DNA from: Enterobacter sp. Cy-643
GTDB lineage: Bacteria; Pseudomonadota; Gammaproteobacteria; Enterobacterales; Enterobacteriaceae
Direction of reading: 5' to 3'
NCBI RefSeq assembly: GCF_011752815.1
Contig: NZ_VWWV01000005.1
Coordinates: 62,001 to 126,000, forward strand
DNA: 64,000 nucleotides
How positions within the stretch are numbered: position 1 is the first letter of the stretch; the number at the start of each line of letters is the position of its first letter. Below the pieces are notes generated by a model. The model saw only the letters and a list, made by a program, of their open reading frames with translations, was not told the DNA's origin and ran no database searches. Below are positions 10,192-19,974 of the stretch, piece after piece. The position numbers were made by a program, and so were the translations under genes.

Positions 10192-12029
10192 GTATGTCTG
10201 AGCTACTCAACCAGGCTGTGGCGCTGAAAGCCCTCAGACCGCTGGATTCACAGTTTGCCATGATGGTGGCTAACGATAATCAGCCCGCCGTCATGCTGGC
10301 CGCAGCGCTGCTGAGTCGTGAATCAGGTGAGGGGCATGTCTGCCTGCCGCTTGAGCGCATCAGGCCTGAATATGCCTTTGCGGGCAAACATCCTGAGCTT
10401 GTGGCTCAGCTTTTTGCGGAGGCGGAGCCTGCTTCGGGCTGGCACAGCGCATTGCTGGCTTCCCATTCGGTGAGTTCGGATGATAAACCCACGCCGCTGA
10501 AACTCATGGACAACCGCCTTTACCTCAACCGCATGTGGAGTAATGAGCAGCGGGTGGCAGCCTTCTTTGGCGAACATAACCAGCCTGTAGCGGTGGATGA
10601 GGCCCGGCTTCGTGAAAGCCTCGACGTACTGTTTGGCAGCAGCGAACAAACGGACTGGCAGAAAGTGGCGGCTGCGGTGGCGCTGACGCGCCGCATCTCG
10701 GTTATTTCCGGCGGGCCGGGGACAGGTAAAACCACAACGGTGGCAAAACTGTTGGGCGCGCTGGTTCAGCTTTCCGATGGCCAGCCCGTGCGCATTCAGC
10801 TTGCGGCGCCTACGGGCAAGGCGGCGGCACGCTTAACGGAATCGTTGGGGAGTGCGCTGCGCCAGCTGCCGCTCAGCGATGAGCAGAAAAAGCGCCTGCC
10901 TGAAGAGGCTTCGACGCTGCACCGGCTTTTAGGCGCGCAGCCGCACAGCCAGCGCTTGCGTCACCATGCCGGTAATCCTCTGCACCTTGATGTGCTGGTG
11001 GTGGATGAGGCGTCGATGGTGGATTTGCCGATGATGTCCCGGCTGATTGATGCTTTACCGGAGCAGGCACGGGTCATCTTCCTCGGAGACAGAGATCAAC
11101 TGGCTTCCGTAGAGGCGGGGGCGGTGCTGGGCGACATCTGCCATTACGTGAACGACGGATACTCAGCGGAGCGTGCGGAACAGTTAAAGCGGCTTACCGG
11201 CTGTGACGTGCCCGTTGGAGAGCGTGCCCGGGCAAGTGCGCTGCGTGACGGGCTTTGCCTGCTGCGTAAGAGCTACCGGTTCGACAGTCAGTCCGGCATC
11301 GGTCAACTGGCATTTGCGGTTAATGCCAGCGATAGCAGGCAGGTGAAAGCCGCATTTGGACAAGGATTGACGGACATCTCGCTGCAGCCGTTACTGGAGC
11401 CTGAAGATTACACGGCGATGATTGCTGACGTGGTCAGCGGCTACGGTGAGTATTTGCAGCTGGTGCGCCAGAAAGCCGGGCCTGCAGAGATAATTAATGC
11501 TTTTGGCCGTTATCAGTTGCTGTGCGCCTTACGTGAAGGCCCCTTCGGCGTGAGCGGCCTGAATGAGCGTATTGAGCAGGCGCTTGTACAGGCACGTTTG
11601 ATTCAGCGGCCTTCACAGGCGCTGTCGCGCTGGTACGACGGGCGTCCGGTGATGATTGCCCGCAATGACAGCTCGCTTGGCTTGTTTAACGGCGATATCG
11701 GTATTGCTTTGCTGCGTGAGGAAGGGCTTCGCGTCTGGTTTTCGATGCCCGATGGCTCGGTAAAATCCGTTCAGCCAAGCCGCCTGCCCGCACACGATAC
11801 GGCCTTCGCCATGACCGTGCATAAATCTCAGGGGTCTGAGTTTGACCATGCCGCGCTGGTATTGCCGAATCAGTTTGTGCCGGTGGTGACGCGTGAGCTG
11901 GTGTACACCGCGATCACCCGCGCCCGTAAGCAACTGTCGCTTTATGCCGATGAGCGCGTTTTGAATAAAGCGATAGTCACGCGAACGGAGCGCCGCAGCG
12001 GGCTTATGGCTATTTTCTCTGGAGAATAA
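10188..12029 (+). CDS. recD: RecBCD enzyme subunit RecD (5'-3' helicase)
   Basis: RecD is the fast 5'-3' SF1B motor of RecBCD and is needed for nuclease control before Chi. The product is 613 aa from the GTG at 10188 (E. coli 608). An AGAGGAGA stretch ends seven bases before this GTG, and the GTG overlaps the recB stop (GTGA), so it is preferred to the ATG at 10194. Walker A GGPGTGKT lies near residue 175 and Walker [10 protein letters not shown] near residue 270. The C-terminal motif [11 protein letters not shown] is typical of this helicase class. A strong terminator follows directly, closing the recC-ptrA-recB-recD cluster. Confidence 0.97.
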   Translation: MSMSELLNQAVALKALRPLDSQFAMMVANDNQPAVMLAAALLSRESGEGHVCLPLERIRPEYAFAGKHPELVAQLFAEAEPASGWHSALLASHSVSSDDKPTPLKLMDNRLYLNRMWSNEQRVAAFFGEHNQPVAVDEARLRESLDVLFGSSEQTDWQKVAAAVALTRRISVISGGPGTGKTTTVAKLLGALVQLSDGQPVRIQLAAPTGKAAARLTESLGSALRQLPLSDEQKKRLPEEASTLHRLLGAQPHSQRLRHHAGNPLHLDVLVVDEASMVDLPMMSRLIDALPEQARVIFLGDRDQLASVEAGAVLGDICHYVNDGYSAERAEQLKRLTGCDVPVGERARASALRDGLCLLRKSYRFDSQSGIGQLAFAVNASDSRQVKAAFGQGLTDISLQPLLEPEDYTAMIADVVSGYGEYLQLVRQKAGPAEIINAFGRYQLLCALREGPFGVSGLNERIEQALVQARLIQRPSQALSRWYDGRPVMIARNDSSLGLFNGDIGIALLREEGLRVWFSMPDGSVKSVQPSRLPAHDTAFAMTVHKSQGSEFDHAALVLPNQFVPVVTRELVYTAITRARKQLSLYADERVLNKAIVTRTERRSGLMAIFSGE

Positions 12030-12034
12030 AAGAC

Positions 12035-12068
12035 AAGGGAAGGCACAATTTATGCCTTCCCTTTTTTC
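12035..12068 (+). terminator. Rho-independent terminator after recD
   Basis: The arms AAGGGAAGGCA and TGCCTTCCCTT form an 11-bp perfect stem with a 7-base loop, followed by a T-run. It lies between the convergent ends of recD and argA. On the minus strand the trailing T-run is poor, so it serves mainly recD. Confidence 0.85.
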
Positions 12069-13398
12069 AGGTCAGGTCAGCCATCAGCACTTTTGATTTA
12101 CGCTGATAGTTGTACATCTCTTTTTTGCTCGCCGGCAGTAGCTCAACGTCCACCGGCAGGAAGCCCCGCTCCTGGAACCAGTGAATGCTTCGGGTGGTCA
12201 GGACGAACAGTTTGCTCAGCCCCATTTGCCGCGCCTGGCTGGCGATGCGGTTCAACAACTCTTCGCCCCGGGACGAACTGCGGTAGTCCGGGTGCACCGC
12301 AACGCAGGCCATTTCGCCGATGCTTTCTTCCGGGAAAGGATAGAGCGCGGCGCAGGCGATGGTCAGATTGTCCCGCTGAATAATGGTGAATTTGTCGATC
12401 TCCATTTCGAGCTGTTCGCGGGAGCGGCGAACCAGGATCCCTTGTTGTTCCAGCGGGCGGATTAGCTCAAGAATACCGCCGATGTCGTTGATGGTGGCGC
12501 GGCGGATCTGCTCGGCGCTCTCCATCACAATTTGCGTGCCGATGCCGTCGCGTGAGAACAGCTCCTGCAGCAGGGCTCCATCTTCCTGATAGCTGAGCAG
12601 GTGGCTGCGGCGCACGCCGCTGCGGCAGGCCTTCACCGCCCCGCGCAGGAAGCGTACTGTGCCGGAATGATAGTCACCGGCGCTTTCCAGGGCCTCAATA
12701 CGCTGCTGGGCCTCGTTCGGGAAGAGTTCGGAAATCACATTCCCCAGGTCGTCGGTCACGCCCTGAGCGGAGCAGAACCCAATCATTTTCTCTGCCTTCA
12801 GCTTAACCGCAAGCTGGGTGGCGACTTCTTCGGAGGTGAGGTTAAAGCTTTCCCCCGTGACGGAGACCGCAACCGGCCCCATCAACACAATCGCGCCGCT
12901 GTCTAGCTGGCGGTGAATGGCTTCTTCATCAATACGGCGAACGCGCCCGCTGTGGCAGTAGTCCACGCCGTCATCCACTCCCAAAGGCTGGGCGATGATA
13001 AAGTTGCCGCTGACCACGTTGATATGGGCGCCCTGAAGCGGCGTATTGCCCAGACTCATGGATAGCCGCGCGGTGATGTCGAGCTGAAGCAGCCCTGCTG
13101 CCTGTTTCACCAGTTCGAGGGTTTTTGCGTCGGTGACTCGGGTATGCTTATGGTAAACCGGCTCGTGATGGTGTTCGGCCAGGTTTTCGTCAATCTGCGG
13201 GCGGGCGCCGTACACCACGACCAGACGGATGCCCAGACTGTGAAGCAGGCCAATATCGTTGACGATGCTGGAAAAGTTTTCATGTTCAATGGCTTCGCCG
13301 CCGAGCATGATGACAAACGTTTTTCCCCGGTGGGCATTAATATAGGGAACAGAATGGCGAAATCCCTGGACCAGTTCAGTTCTGCGTTCCTTTACCAC
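12067..13398 (-). CDS. argA: N-acetylglutamate synthase
   Basis: ArgA acetylates glutamate with acetyl-CoA, the first step of arginine synthesis, and is inhibited by arginine. The product is 443 aa, as in E. coli. The N-terminal two thirds is an amino-acid-kinase-like fold (about residues 1-290, with [14 protein letters not shown] near the start) that binds arginine. The C-terminal GNAT domain carries the acetyltransferase activity, including the [18 protein letters not shown] segment. The start is GTG at 13398, reading MVKERRTEL as I recall for E. coli. Two ARG boxes lie just upstream. It converges on recD. Confidence 0.98.
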   Translation of the reverse strand: MVKERRTELVQGFRHSVPYINAHRGKTFVIMLGGEAIEHENFSSIVNDIGLLHSLGIRLVVVYGARPQIDENLAEHHHEPVYHKHTRVTDAKTLELVKQAAGLLQLDITARLSMSLGNTPLQGAHINVVSGNFIIAQPLGVDDGVDYCHSGRVRRIDEEAIHRQLDSGAIVLMGPVAVSVTGESFNLTSEEVATQLAVKLKAEKMIGFCSAQGVTDDLGNVISELFPNEAQQRIEALESAGDYHSGTVRFLRGAVKACRSGVRRSHLLSYQEDGALLQELFSRDGIGTQIVMESAEQIRRATINDIGGILELIRPLEQQGILVRRSREQLEMEIDKFTIIQRDNLTIACAALYPFPEESIGEMACVAVHPDYRSSSRGEELLNRIASQARQMGLSKLFVLTTRSIHWFQERGFLPVDVELLPASKKEMYNYQRKSKVLMADLT

Positions 13399-13409
13399 GG
13401 CACACCCTC

Positions 13410-13448
13410 ATTGCATGATTATTCGTAATTTGTGTATTTTTATTCTTT
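13410..13448 (-). promoter_or_regulatory. Tandem ARG boxes (ArgR operator) of argA
   Basis: Read on the argA strand, two 18-bp boxes occupy 13448-13431 (AAAGAATAAAAATACACA) and 13427-13410 (TACGAATAATCATGCAAT). Each keeps the GAAT half-site core and 4 of 5 bases of ATTCA. The gap is exactly 3 bp, the canonical spacing for an ArgR hexamer. They lie directly before the argA start. Confidence 0.7.
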
Positions 13449-13624
13449 TATGGCGTTTGGTGCAAGCGTCAATTTTCATCCAGGATAAAATTCCTTCCCC
13501 CCGACTTTTTATGACCTTTTCCGAACGTTTACCCTTTTATAGATGACAGTAACCGCGTGTTTCGCTAAAGTTTTTGGCTCAAAAAATAAATTTGTCTATT
13601 TAGTGATTATCGCTCAGGGGAGCC

Positions 13625-14875
13625 ATGCCAGATTCCAGTTCGTTAATGAGTCGCCGCCGTCTACTTCAGGGTGCCGGAGCCATGTGGTTGTTGAGCGTCA
13701 GCAAGGTCGGTTTTGCTGCCTCAAGCCAGGTGATCGCCGTGCGCGTCTGGCCGGCCTCGTCTTATACCCGCGTGACGCTGGAATCTAACCATCAGCTGAA
13801 ATATCGCCAGTTTGCGCTCAGCAACCCTGAGCGCGTTGTTGTGGATATCGAAGGGGCGCATTTAAATTCAGTTTTAAAAGGCATTGGCAGCCAGGTTCGC
13901 GGGGACGATCCCTTTATTAAATCCGCCCGCGTGGGGCAGTTCGATCCCAAAACCGTGCGCATGGTTTTTGAATTGAAGCAAAACGTGACCCCACACCTGT
14001 TCGGACTGGCCCCGGTCGCCGAATTTAAAGAGCGTCTGGTGATGGATCTGTATCCCGCCAATATGAATAGCGAACAAGATCCGCTGCTGGCATTACTGGA
14101 AGATTACAACACCGGCCAGTTAGACAAGAAAATGCCGGCGGAAAAAGGGCCACAGCCGGGTAAAGCCGGGCGGGATCGGCCGATTGTCATCATGCTTGAT
14201 CCGGGACACGGCGGCGAAGATCCCGGCGCGATTGGCCCGAATAAAACCCGAGAAAAAGATATCGTGCTCAGCATCGCGCGCAGGCTTAAGGCCTTGCTCG
14301 ACAAAGAGGGCAATATGAAGGCGTACATGACGCGTAATGAAGATGTGTTCATCCCGCTGAAAGTGCGCGTTGCTAAGGCGCAAAAGCAGCGAGCCGATCT
14401 GTTTGTTTCTATTCATGCAGATGCGTTTACTACCGCCGCTGCCCGCGGATCGTCGGTCTTTGCGTTATCCACTAAAGGGGCCACGAGTACGGCGGCAAAA
14501 TACCTGGCGCAAACGCAGAACGCCTCGGATTTAATTGGCGGCGTGGGCAAAAGCGGGGATCGCTATCTCGACCATACAATGTTCGACATGGTTCAGTCGC
14601 TGACCATCAACGATAGCCTGAAGTTCGGGAAAGAAGTGCTTCATCGGCTGGGGAAAGTGAACAAACTGCATAAAAACAGCGTCGATCAAGCCGGATTTGC
14701 GGTGCTAAAAGCCCCGGATATTCCCTCTATTCTGGTGGAAACCGCGTTCCTGAGTAACCCTGAGGAAGAGCGCAAACTGCGCACGGCGAAGTTCCAGCAG
14801 GAAGTCGCGGAGTCAATTCTGGCGGGGATCAAGGCTTATTTCTCGGACAGCTCAAGGCTGGCACGACGGGGATAA
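13625..14875 (+). CDS. amiC: N-acetylmuramoyl-L-alanine amidase AmiC
   Basis: AmiC cleaves the bond between N-acetylmuramic acid and L-alanine in peptidoglycan and splits septal wall during daughter-cell separation; NlpD activates it. The product is 416 aa (E. coli 417). A Tat signal with SRRRLLQ at residues 9-15 and a hydrophobic stretch starts the protein. An AMIN domain (about 35-140) targets the septum. The C-terminal amidase_3 domain has the zinc-ligand segments [18 protein letters not shown] and the catalytic glutamate region [13 protein letters not shown]. It is divergent from argA and closed by its own terminator. Confidence 0.97.
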   Translation: MPDSSSLMSRRRLLQGAGAMWLLSVSKVGFAASSQVIAVRVWPASSYTRVTLESNHQLKYRQFALSNPERVVVDIEGAHLNSVLKGIGSQVRGDDPFIKSARVGQFDPKTVRMVFELKQNVTPHLFGLAPVAEFKERLVMDLYPANMNSEQDPLLALLEDYNTGQLDKKMPAEKGPQPGKAGRDRPIVIMLDPGHGGEDPGAIGPNKTREKDIVLSIARRLKALLDKEGNMKAYMTRNEDVFIPLKVRVAKAQKQRADLFVSIHADAFTTAAARGSSVFALSTKGATSTAAKYLAQTQNASDLIGGVGKSGDRYLDHTMFDMVQSLTINDSLKFGKEVLHRLGKVNKLHKNSVDQAGFAVLKAPDIPSILVETAFLSNPEEERKLRTAKFQQEVAESILAGIKAYFSDSSRLARRG

Positions 14876-14888
14876 AACAGGTGGTCAA

Positions 14889-14913
14889 GGCGGGCGATAA
14901 ACCTGCCTTTTTT
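14889..14913 (+). terminator. Terminator after amiC
   Basis: GGCGGG pairs with CCTGCC (one G-U) across a 7-base loop and runs into TTTTTT. It lies 14 bases after the amiC stop. Confidence 0.6.
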
Positions 14914-14925
14914 ATAAAAGGCAGA

Positions 14926-14951
14926 AACAAAAAAACACCCGTAAGGGTGTT
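14926..14951 (-). terminator. Terminator of the initiator tRNA operon
   Basis: On the minus strand AACACCC-TTAC-GGGTGTT forms a tight 7-bp hairpin followed by a run of about seven T. It starts nine bases after the last tRNA. Confidence 0.8.
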
Positions 14952-14959
14952 CTCAATGT

Positions 14960-15036
<77 letters not shown>

Positions 15037-15098
15037 TCCGTCATACTGCTTTTTTAATGATTATTCATCATTGCGCCGTTGAATCAGCGACTTTTAAT

Positions 15099-15175
<77 letters not shown>

Positions 15176-15234
15176 TCCGTCATACTTCTTAATGATTATT
15201 CATCATTGCGCCGTTGAATTAGCGACTTTTTAAT

Positions 15235-15311
<77 letters not shown>

Positions 15312-15320
15312 TCCGTGGAT

Positions 15321-15352
15321 GCGCACTATACTCTGCTCGCTTTTTGTTGCAA
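15321..15352 (-). promoter_or_regulatory. Promoter of the initiator tRNA operon
   Basis: On the minus strand TTGCAA (-35, 15347-15352) and TATAGT (-10, 15325-15330) are 16 bp apart. The following GCGC is the G+C-rich discriminator expected for a stringently controlled stable-RNA promoter. Confidence 0.65.
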
Positions 15353-15521
15353 CCCTTTTTTGGCAGAAATACCTGAATTTCCCACTGGTTGTTGAATTTA
15401 CCCGCATAATGGCTCTAAACAGACGTTTTTGCTGCGCAGGCCGTTCAACTCGTTTAATTCTGGCGGCGCGTTTGCTATCTTCGGCGAGGCATACAGAGGC
15501 AACCAGCAGGGCGAAAGGTAA

Positions 15522-16619
15522 ATGAAAGGACGTTGGATTAAGTACATAGCGGCGGGGGCCATAGTAGCAATGCTGGCCGCCTGTTCATCAAAACCGACCG
15601 ATCGGGGTCAGCAATATAAAGACGGGAAGTTCTCCCAGCCTTTCTCACTGGTGAACCAGCCTGATGCGGTTGGCGCGCCCATCAATGGCGGCGACTATGC
15701 CGAGCAGGTTAACCAGATTCGTTCTGCTTCTCCTCGCCTCTACAATAATGGCAGCGATATTTATAATGCCGTGCAGCAGTGGCTGCGCGCGGGCGGTGAT
15801 ACCCGCCAGCTGAAGCAGTTCGGCCTTGATGCCTGGCAAATGGAAGGGGCTGACAACTACGGTAACGTACAGTTTACCGGCTACTACACCCCGGTGATTC
15901 AGGCTCGTCATACCCGTCAGGGCGAATTTCAGTACCCTATTTACCGTATGCCGCCAAAACGTGGACGTTTACCGTCCCGCGCGGAAATCTACAGCGGCGG
16001 GCTGAGCGACAGCTACGTGCTGGCCTACAGCAACTCTCTGATGGATAACTTCATCATGGATGTGCAGGGCAGCGGCTACATTGATTTTGGCGATGGCCAG
16101 CCTTTGACCTTCTTCGGCTATGCCGGTAAAAACGGCCACGCTTACCGCAGTATCGGCAAAGTATTGATCGACCGCGGCGAAGTGAAGAAAGAAGACATGT
16201 CGATGCAGGCGATTCGCCACTGGGGTGAAACCCACAGTGAAGCGGCAGTTCGGGAGCTGCTTGAGCAGAATCCTTCTTTTGTCTTCTTTAAGCCCGCAAG
16301 CTATGCGCCGGTGAAAGGCGCGAGCGCCGTACCTTTGATTGGACGAGCCTCCGTGGCGTCTGACCGCTCCATCATTCCTGCAGGTACCACGCTGCTGACC
16401 GAAGTCCCGCTGCTGGACAACAACGGGAAATTCACCGGCCAGTACGAGCTGCGCGTGATGGTGGCCCTGGACGTTGGGGGCGCGATTAAAGGCCAGCACT
16501 TCGACATCTATCAGGGCATTGGCCCGGATGCCGGGCACCGCGCGGGTTGGTACAACCATTACGGGCGCGTCTGGGTGCTTAAAGCGGCTCCTGGCACGGG
16601 CAGCGTTTTTAACGGTTAA
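15522..16619 (+). CDS. mltA: Membrane-bound lytic murein transglycosylase A
   Basis: MltA is an outer-membrane lipoprotein that cleaves glycan strands of peptidoglycan, leaving 1,6-anhydromuramic acid ends. The product is 365 aa, as in E. coli. A lipoprotein signal ends in LAAC with Cys21 as the lipidated residue. The central double-psi-barrel domain contains GYYTPVIQARHTRQGEF. The C-terminal 3D segment ALDVGGAIKGQHFDIYQG carries the catalytic aspartate. The gene diverges from the tRNA operon. Downstream lies a terminator that appears split by a repeat element. Confidence 0.97.
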   Translation: MKGRWIKYIAAGAIVAMLAACSSKPTDRGQQYKDGKFSQPFSLVNQPDAVGAPINGGDYAEQVNQIRSASPRLYNNGSDIYNAVQQWLRAGGDTRQLKQFGLDAWQMEGADNYGNVQFTGYYTPVIQARHTRQGEFQYPIYRMPPKRGRLPSRAEIYSGGLSDSYVLAYSNSLMDNFIMDVQGSGYIDFGDGQPLTFFGYAGKNGHAYRSIGKVLIDRGEVKKEDMSMQAIRHWGETHSEAAVRELLEQNPSFVFFKPASYAPVKGASAVPLIGRASVASDRSIIPAGTTLLTEVPLLDNNGKFTGQYELRVMVALDVGGAIKGQHFDIYQGIGPDAGHRAGWYNHYGRVWVLKAAPGTGSVFNG

Positions 16620-16645
16620 TGCTGCAACGTTTCCACCCTGAACAA

Positions 16646-16667
16646 CGGGCTGTATAATCAGCCCGTT
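16646..16667 (+). terminator. Left copy of the mltA terminator hairpin (no U-run)
   Basis: CGGGCTG and CAGCCCG form a hairpin 26 bases after mltA. It matches the right copy at 16808-16829 in 21 of 22 positions, but GAGG follows instead of a T-run, so it probably no longer stops transcription. It reads as one half of a target duplication around the inserted repeat. Confidence 0.6.
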
Positions 16668-16669
16668 GA

Positions 16670-16806
16670 GGTTGCTGACAAAGAGAGAAAAAGCGTGGTT
16701 TTTCTCTCTTTGTGGTTAGCAGCCGAAAATCAATGAATTGATTTTCCTGTTTTTTAACGAGCCATCGGGTATTTCTTCTATTGCCTGAGGTTTGTCAGTG
16801 GTCTGA
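16670..16806 (+). repeat. 137-bp palindromic intergenic repeat, copy 1
   Basis: This 137-bp sequence aligns without gaps to 24731-24867. It starts GGTTGCTGAC and holds a long hairpin (16670 to about 16723) whose core arms CAAAGAGAGAAAAA and TTTTTCTCTCTTTG pair perfectly across GCGTGG. A second perfect inverted repeat follows at 16726-16747, with arms GAAAATCAAT and ATTGATTTTC. There is no reading frame. It is flanked on both sides by copies of the mltA terminator hairpin. Size and habit resemble a non-autonomous miniature insertion such as the YPAL elements of Yersinia. I do not recognise the sequence as ERIC, boxC or REP. Confidence 0.7.
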
Positions 16807-16807
16807 G

Positions 16808-16834
16808 CGGGCTGTAAAATCAGCCCGTTTTTTA
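16808..16834 (+). terminator. Right copy of the mltA terminator, with U-run
   Basis: CGGGCTG and CAGCCCG hairpin followed by six T. It lies between the inserted repeat and tcdA and is the functional version of the hairpin seen at 16646-16667. Confidence 0.75.
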
Positions 16835-16852
16835 TTTCTGAGGATTTCACCG

Positions 16853-17662
16853 ATGTCTGTCGTTCTCTCTGATGCCTGGCTGCAACGCTTTGGCGGCACC
16901 GCTCGTCTGTATGGCCAGGCGGCGCTTCAGCTGTTTGCCGAAGCGCACGTTTGCGTGATTGGCATCGGCGGGGTGGGCTCGTGGGCGGCAGAGGCGCTGG
17001 CGCGGACCGGGATTGGGGCCATTACGCTTATCGACATGGATGACGTTTGTGTCACCAACACCAACCGCCAAATCCATGCCCTGAAAGACAGCGTAGGCCA
17101 GGCAAAAACGGAAGTCATGGCCGCGCGTATCAAAGAGATCAATCCTGAGTGTCGGGTTACGGTGGTGGATGACTTTATTACTGCCGACAACGCCGCGGAG
17201 CTGCTTAGCCAGGGATTCAGCTATGTTATCGACGCCATTGATAGCGTGCGGCCAAAAGCGGCGCTGATCGCGTATTGTCGTCGCTATAAGATCCCGCTGG
17301 TGACCACGGGTGGAGCCGGCGGGCAAATCGATCCAACGCAGATTCAGGTCAGCGATCTGGCCAAAACCATTCAGGATCCGCTGGCGGCGAAGCTACGTGA
17401 ACGCCTGAAAAGTGATTTTGGGGTGGTGAAAAATAGTAAAGGGAAGCTTGGCGTAGATTGTGTATTTTCCACGGAAGCGCTGGTCTATCCGCAGGCCGAC
17501 GGATCGGTTTGCGCGATGAAAAGCACCGCCGAAGGCCCAAAACGAATGGACTGCGCCTCGGGCTTTGGGGCGGCGACCATGGTGACCGCCAGCTTTGGTT
17601 TTGTGGCAGTGTCTCATGTGCTGAAGAAGATGATGGCGAAGGCGGCGCGAACCGCCGCCTGA
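16853..17662 (+). CDS. tcdA: tRNA threonylcarbamoyladenosine dehydratase TcdA
   Basis: TcdA (CsdL, YgdL) is a ThiF/MoeB-like enzyme that uses ATP to convert t6A37 in tRNA to cyclic ct6A37. I chose the ATG at 16853, with TGAGGA upstream, giving 269 aa (E. coli 268); an in-frame ATG at 16781 would start inside the repeat element. The nucleotide-binding GIGGVGSWAAEALARTG lies near residues 35-51 and the adenylation-type NRQIHA near residue 72. It ends one base before the csdE stop codon in tail-to-tail order. CsdA/CsdE next door supply sulfur-transfer activity linked to this protein in E. coli. Confidence 0.96.
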   Translation: MSVVLSDAWLQRFGGTARLYGQAALQLFAEAHVCVIGIGGVGSWAAEALARTGIGAITLIDMDDVCVTNTNRQIHALKDSVGQAKTEVMAARIKEINPECRVTVVDDFITADNAAELLSQGFSYVIDAIDSVRPKAALIAYCRRYKIPLVTTGGAGGQIDPTQIQVSDLAKTIQDPLAAKLRERLKSDFGVVKNSKGKLGVDCVFSTEALVYPQADGSVCAMKSTAEGPKRMDCASGFGAATMVTASFGFVAVSHVLKKMMAKAARTAA

Positions 17663-18094
17663 TTAATTTTCGCGGGCGGCCCGTTGAACCGCCGCGGCCA
17701 GAGCCGTAAGCCCGCTGCTGCGGGAAGCGCTTAGCTGGTGGCGCAGCCCCAGATCGTCAAACAGACTTAGCGGATCGTTTTCCAACAGCTGGCGGGCGGT
17801 TTTCCCTTCTACAGCGGTCAACAGCACCGCCAATAATCCGCGAACGATGCGCCCTTCGCTGTCGCCGTAAAAGTGCAGCGTTCCGTCCGACTGGCGTTCG
17901 TGGCCGAGCCAGACGCGGTTTTCGCAGCCGCTGATTTCAATACTCTCGGTTTTTAATGCCTCCGGCAGCGCCGGCAGCTTCTTACCCAATAAAATCAGCT
18001 GGCGGTATTTGTCTTCCCACTGCCGCTGTGCTTCGAAGGTGGTACGCAGCATATCTGCGTTAATTTCTGTGCCAAAGGGATGATTAGCCTGCAT
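17663..18094 (-). CDS. csdE: Sulfur acceptor protein CsdE
   Basis: CsdE is a SufE-like protein that accepts persulfide sulfur from the desulfurase CsdA. The product is 143 aa (E. coli 147). The acceptor cysteine is Cys57 in [12 protein letters not shown]. The SufE fold matches through the [14 protein letters not shown] segment. Its ATG directly follows the csdA stop (TGA then ATG), so the two are translationally coupled. Its 3' end abuts tcdA with no spacer. Confidence 0.96.
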   Translation of the reverse strand: MQANHPFGTEINADMLRTTFEAQRQWEDKYRQLILLGKKLPALPEALKTESIEISGCENRVWLGHERQSDGTLHFYGDSEGRIVRGLLAVLLTAVEGKTARQLLENDPLSLFDDLGLRHQLSASRSSGLTALAAAVQRAAREN

Positions 18095-19300
18095 TCAGTC
18101 CACCAGAATATCGAGGGCGCGATCGACTGCGGCGAGCAGTTCGTGCACATCCTGCTGTGTGTTGTAAGGGGCGAAAGAGGCACGCAGCGTACCGCTAACG
18201 CCTAATGCGGCCATCAAGGGCTGCGCGCAGTGCTGGCCTGCCCGCAGCGCAATACCTGACTCGGCCAGAAGCGTGACCATATCGCTGTGATGGACGCCTG
18301 CAAAGTCAAAGGCCAGCAGGCTGGAGTCCTGGCAGCGGAAGCTGCGAAAACCAGGGCGCTTCGCCAGCTCTGACTCCGCGAGCGTGGCCAGGCTGCGGCT
18401 CCAGTTTTCCGCCTGCTGCAGATCGAAAGCTTCAAGCCACTCCAGCGCGGCGCTTAGACCAATGACGCCCGCGACGTTTGGCGTCCCGGCTTCAAAGCGA
18501 TAAGGCACTGGCTGAGTTTTAAAACCGTCGAAAGAGACGTGGGTAATCATTTTCCCGCCGCCGAGCCACGGCGACATCTGCTCAAGGAGTTCAGCTTTGC
18601 CATAGAGCGCGCCGATGCCGGTCGGGCCATAGAGTTTATGGGCGGAGAAGGCATAGAAGTCGATATCCAGCGCCTGAACGTCCGGCGGACAGTGCACAAT
18701 GCCCTGAGCGCCATCGACCATCACGACAGCCCCTGCTTCGTGGGCAAGCTTAATAGCCTTTGCAAGTGCAGGGCAGCCTCCGGTGACGTTAGACATTTGC
18801 CCAAGTGCCAGGATACGCGTGCGCGAATTCAGCAATGCCGGGAGCTGGTTAATATCGGGCAGAGTCTGATCATTCAGCGGCAGTTTCACCACTTTGGCAC
18901 CGGTTTGCTCAGCCACTATTAGCCACGGCACAAAATTGGCGTGATGTTCTGCTTCACTCACAATGATTTCATCCCCGTCTTTGAGGCGAGGGCGGGCATA
19001 GCATTGCGCAACTATATTGATGGCTTCCGTTGTGCCACGGGTCCAGACCACGGCTTTACCGCTTTCAGCGTTGATCAAGCGTGCTACCTGGTCACGTGCC
19101 GCTTCGTAGCGCGCCGTCAGACGCTGTGCTTCGGGAAACTGGCTGCGGTGAACGTTTCCGGCACTCAGGCTGTAAAACTGTTGGGTAGCGTCGATAACGG
19201 CCTGGGGTTTTAGCGCCGTAGCCGCACTGTCGAGATAGACGCCTGCATCTGCCAGCGCGGGAAATTGCGCGCGAAAATGAGCGGGGTTAAATGCTGTCAT
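18095..19300 (-). CDS. csdA: Cysteine desulfurase CsdA
   Basis: CsdA is a PLP-dependent cysteine desulfurase that converts cysteine to alanine and passes sulfur to CsdE. I chose the ATG at 19300, preceded by AGGA, giving 401 aa as in E. coli; the frame is open further upstream but the N-terminus TAFNPAHFRAQFP fits the family. The PLP lysine is Lys222 in FYAFSAHKLYG and the persulfide cysteine is Cys358 in RAGQHCAQP. It is the first gene of csdA-csdE and diverges from ygdI. Confidence 0.97.
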   Translation of the reverse strand: MTAFNPAHFRAQFPALADAGVYLDSAATALKPQAVIDATQQFYSLSAGNVHRSQFPEAQRLTARYEAARDQVARLINAESGKAVVWTRGTTEAINIVAQCYARPRLKDGDEIIVSEAEHHANFVPWLIVAEQTGAKVVKLPLNDQTLPDINQLPALLNSRTRILALGQMSNVTGGCPALAKAIKLAHEAGAVVMVDGAQGIVHCPPDVQALDIDFYAFSAHKLYGPTGIGALYGKAELLEQMSPWLGGGKMITHVSFDGFKTQPVPYRFEAGTPNVAGVIGLSAALEWLEAFDLQQAENWSRSLATLAESELAKRPGFRSFRCQDSSLLAFDFAGVHHSDMVTLLAESGIALRAGQHCAQPLMAALGVSGTLRASFAPYNTQQDVHELLAAVDRALDILVD

Positions 19301-19496
19301 GGGGATCCTCAGTTCAATGCACAGATCGTCGCGCAAAACTGACGCTGGCACAAGGTTTCCGTCTTTCTCGGAATAGTCTGTTTCTGCTGGCAGAATGTGA
19401 GAAGCAGGTTATGCTAATTATTGTTGGACTAATATTTAAGCATGTTAGTAGGAAAGACTTAAACAGCATTAAACGCTATCCACAAGGAGAAGAATA

Positions 19497-19724
19497 ATGA
19501 ACAAATCTATCGCTATTGTTTCTGCCTGTATGATGACCTTTGCACTTGCAGCTTGTTCCAGCCCGAACTACATCATGCACACCAACGATGGACGCGCGAT
19601 TGTCTCTGAAGGCAAGCCGAAGACCGATGACGAAACCGGGATGATCAAGTACAAAGATGCCAACGGGAATATGCAGCAGATTAACCGTTCGGACGTGAAA
19701 GAGATGGTTGAGCTGAAGAAGTAA
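19497..19724 (+). CDS. ygdI: YgdI/YgdR family (DUF903) lipoprotein
   Basis: A small lipoprotein of 75 aa. The signal peptide ends in LAAC with Cys20 as the lipid anchor. The mature part begins SSPNYIMHTNDGRAIVSEGKP, the conserved DUF903 beta-barrel-like fold. The function is unknown. AAGGAG stands eight bases before the ATG. It is followed almost at once by the end of gcvB on the other strand, so the 3' ends of the two transcripts converge. Confidence 0.93.
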   Translation: MNKSIAIVSACMMTFALAACSSPNYIMHTNDGRAIVSEGKPKTDDETGMIKYKDANGNMQQINRSDVKEMVELKK

Positions 19725-19734
19725 TTCTGCAGGC

Positions 19735-19939
19735 AAAAAAAAGCACCGCATTCGGCGGTGCTACATTAATCACTATGGACAGACAGGGTAAATGTACAGG
19801 AAGTGAAAAGGGGTAGCTTAGCTACCGTGGTCCGAAATGTCAGACCAATTGCAAACACAACAACACAACATCACAACCGTAAGCCAAAAGCCCTCCAGAA
19901 CACGCATTCCAGACAACTTTTCGTTCCGACTCAGGAAGT
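19735..19939 (-). ncRNA. gcvB: GcvB small regulatory RNA
   Basis: GcvB is an Hfq-dependent sRNA that represses many amino-acid and peptide transporter mRNAs. The minus strand starts ACTTCCTGAGTCGGAACG at 19939 and ends with the terminator AGCACCGC/GCGGTGCT plus a U-run at 19735, about 205 nt, the E. coli length. The G/U-rich seed region R1 is the complement of 19852-19878. It is transcribed divergently from gcvA, the known arrangement, and its sequence is highly conserved. It fills most of the ygdI-gcvA gap. Confidence 0.95.
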
Positions 19940-19945
19940 GCCGCC

Positions 19946-19974
19946 ACTATAGGTATTTGCTGGTGCATCCTCAA
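19946..19974 (-). promoter_or_regulatory. gcvB promoter
   Basis: On the minus strand TTGAGG (-35, 19969-19974) and TATAGT (-10, 19946-19951) are 17 bp apart, and the -10 ends seven bases before the gcvB 5' end. GcvA is expected to bind just upstream; I cannot define that site by eye. Confidence 0.7.

Noticed and set aside
16670-16806. ERIC, boxC or REP as identity of the 137-bp repeat
   Set aside because: The ends and core do not match the ERIC palindrome, the boxC G+C-rich unit or the REP consensus as I know them.
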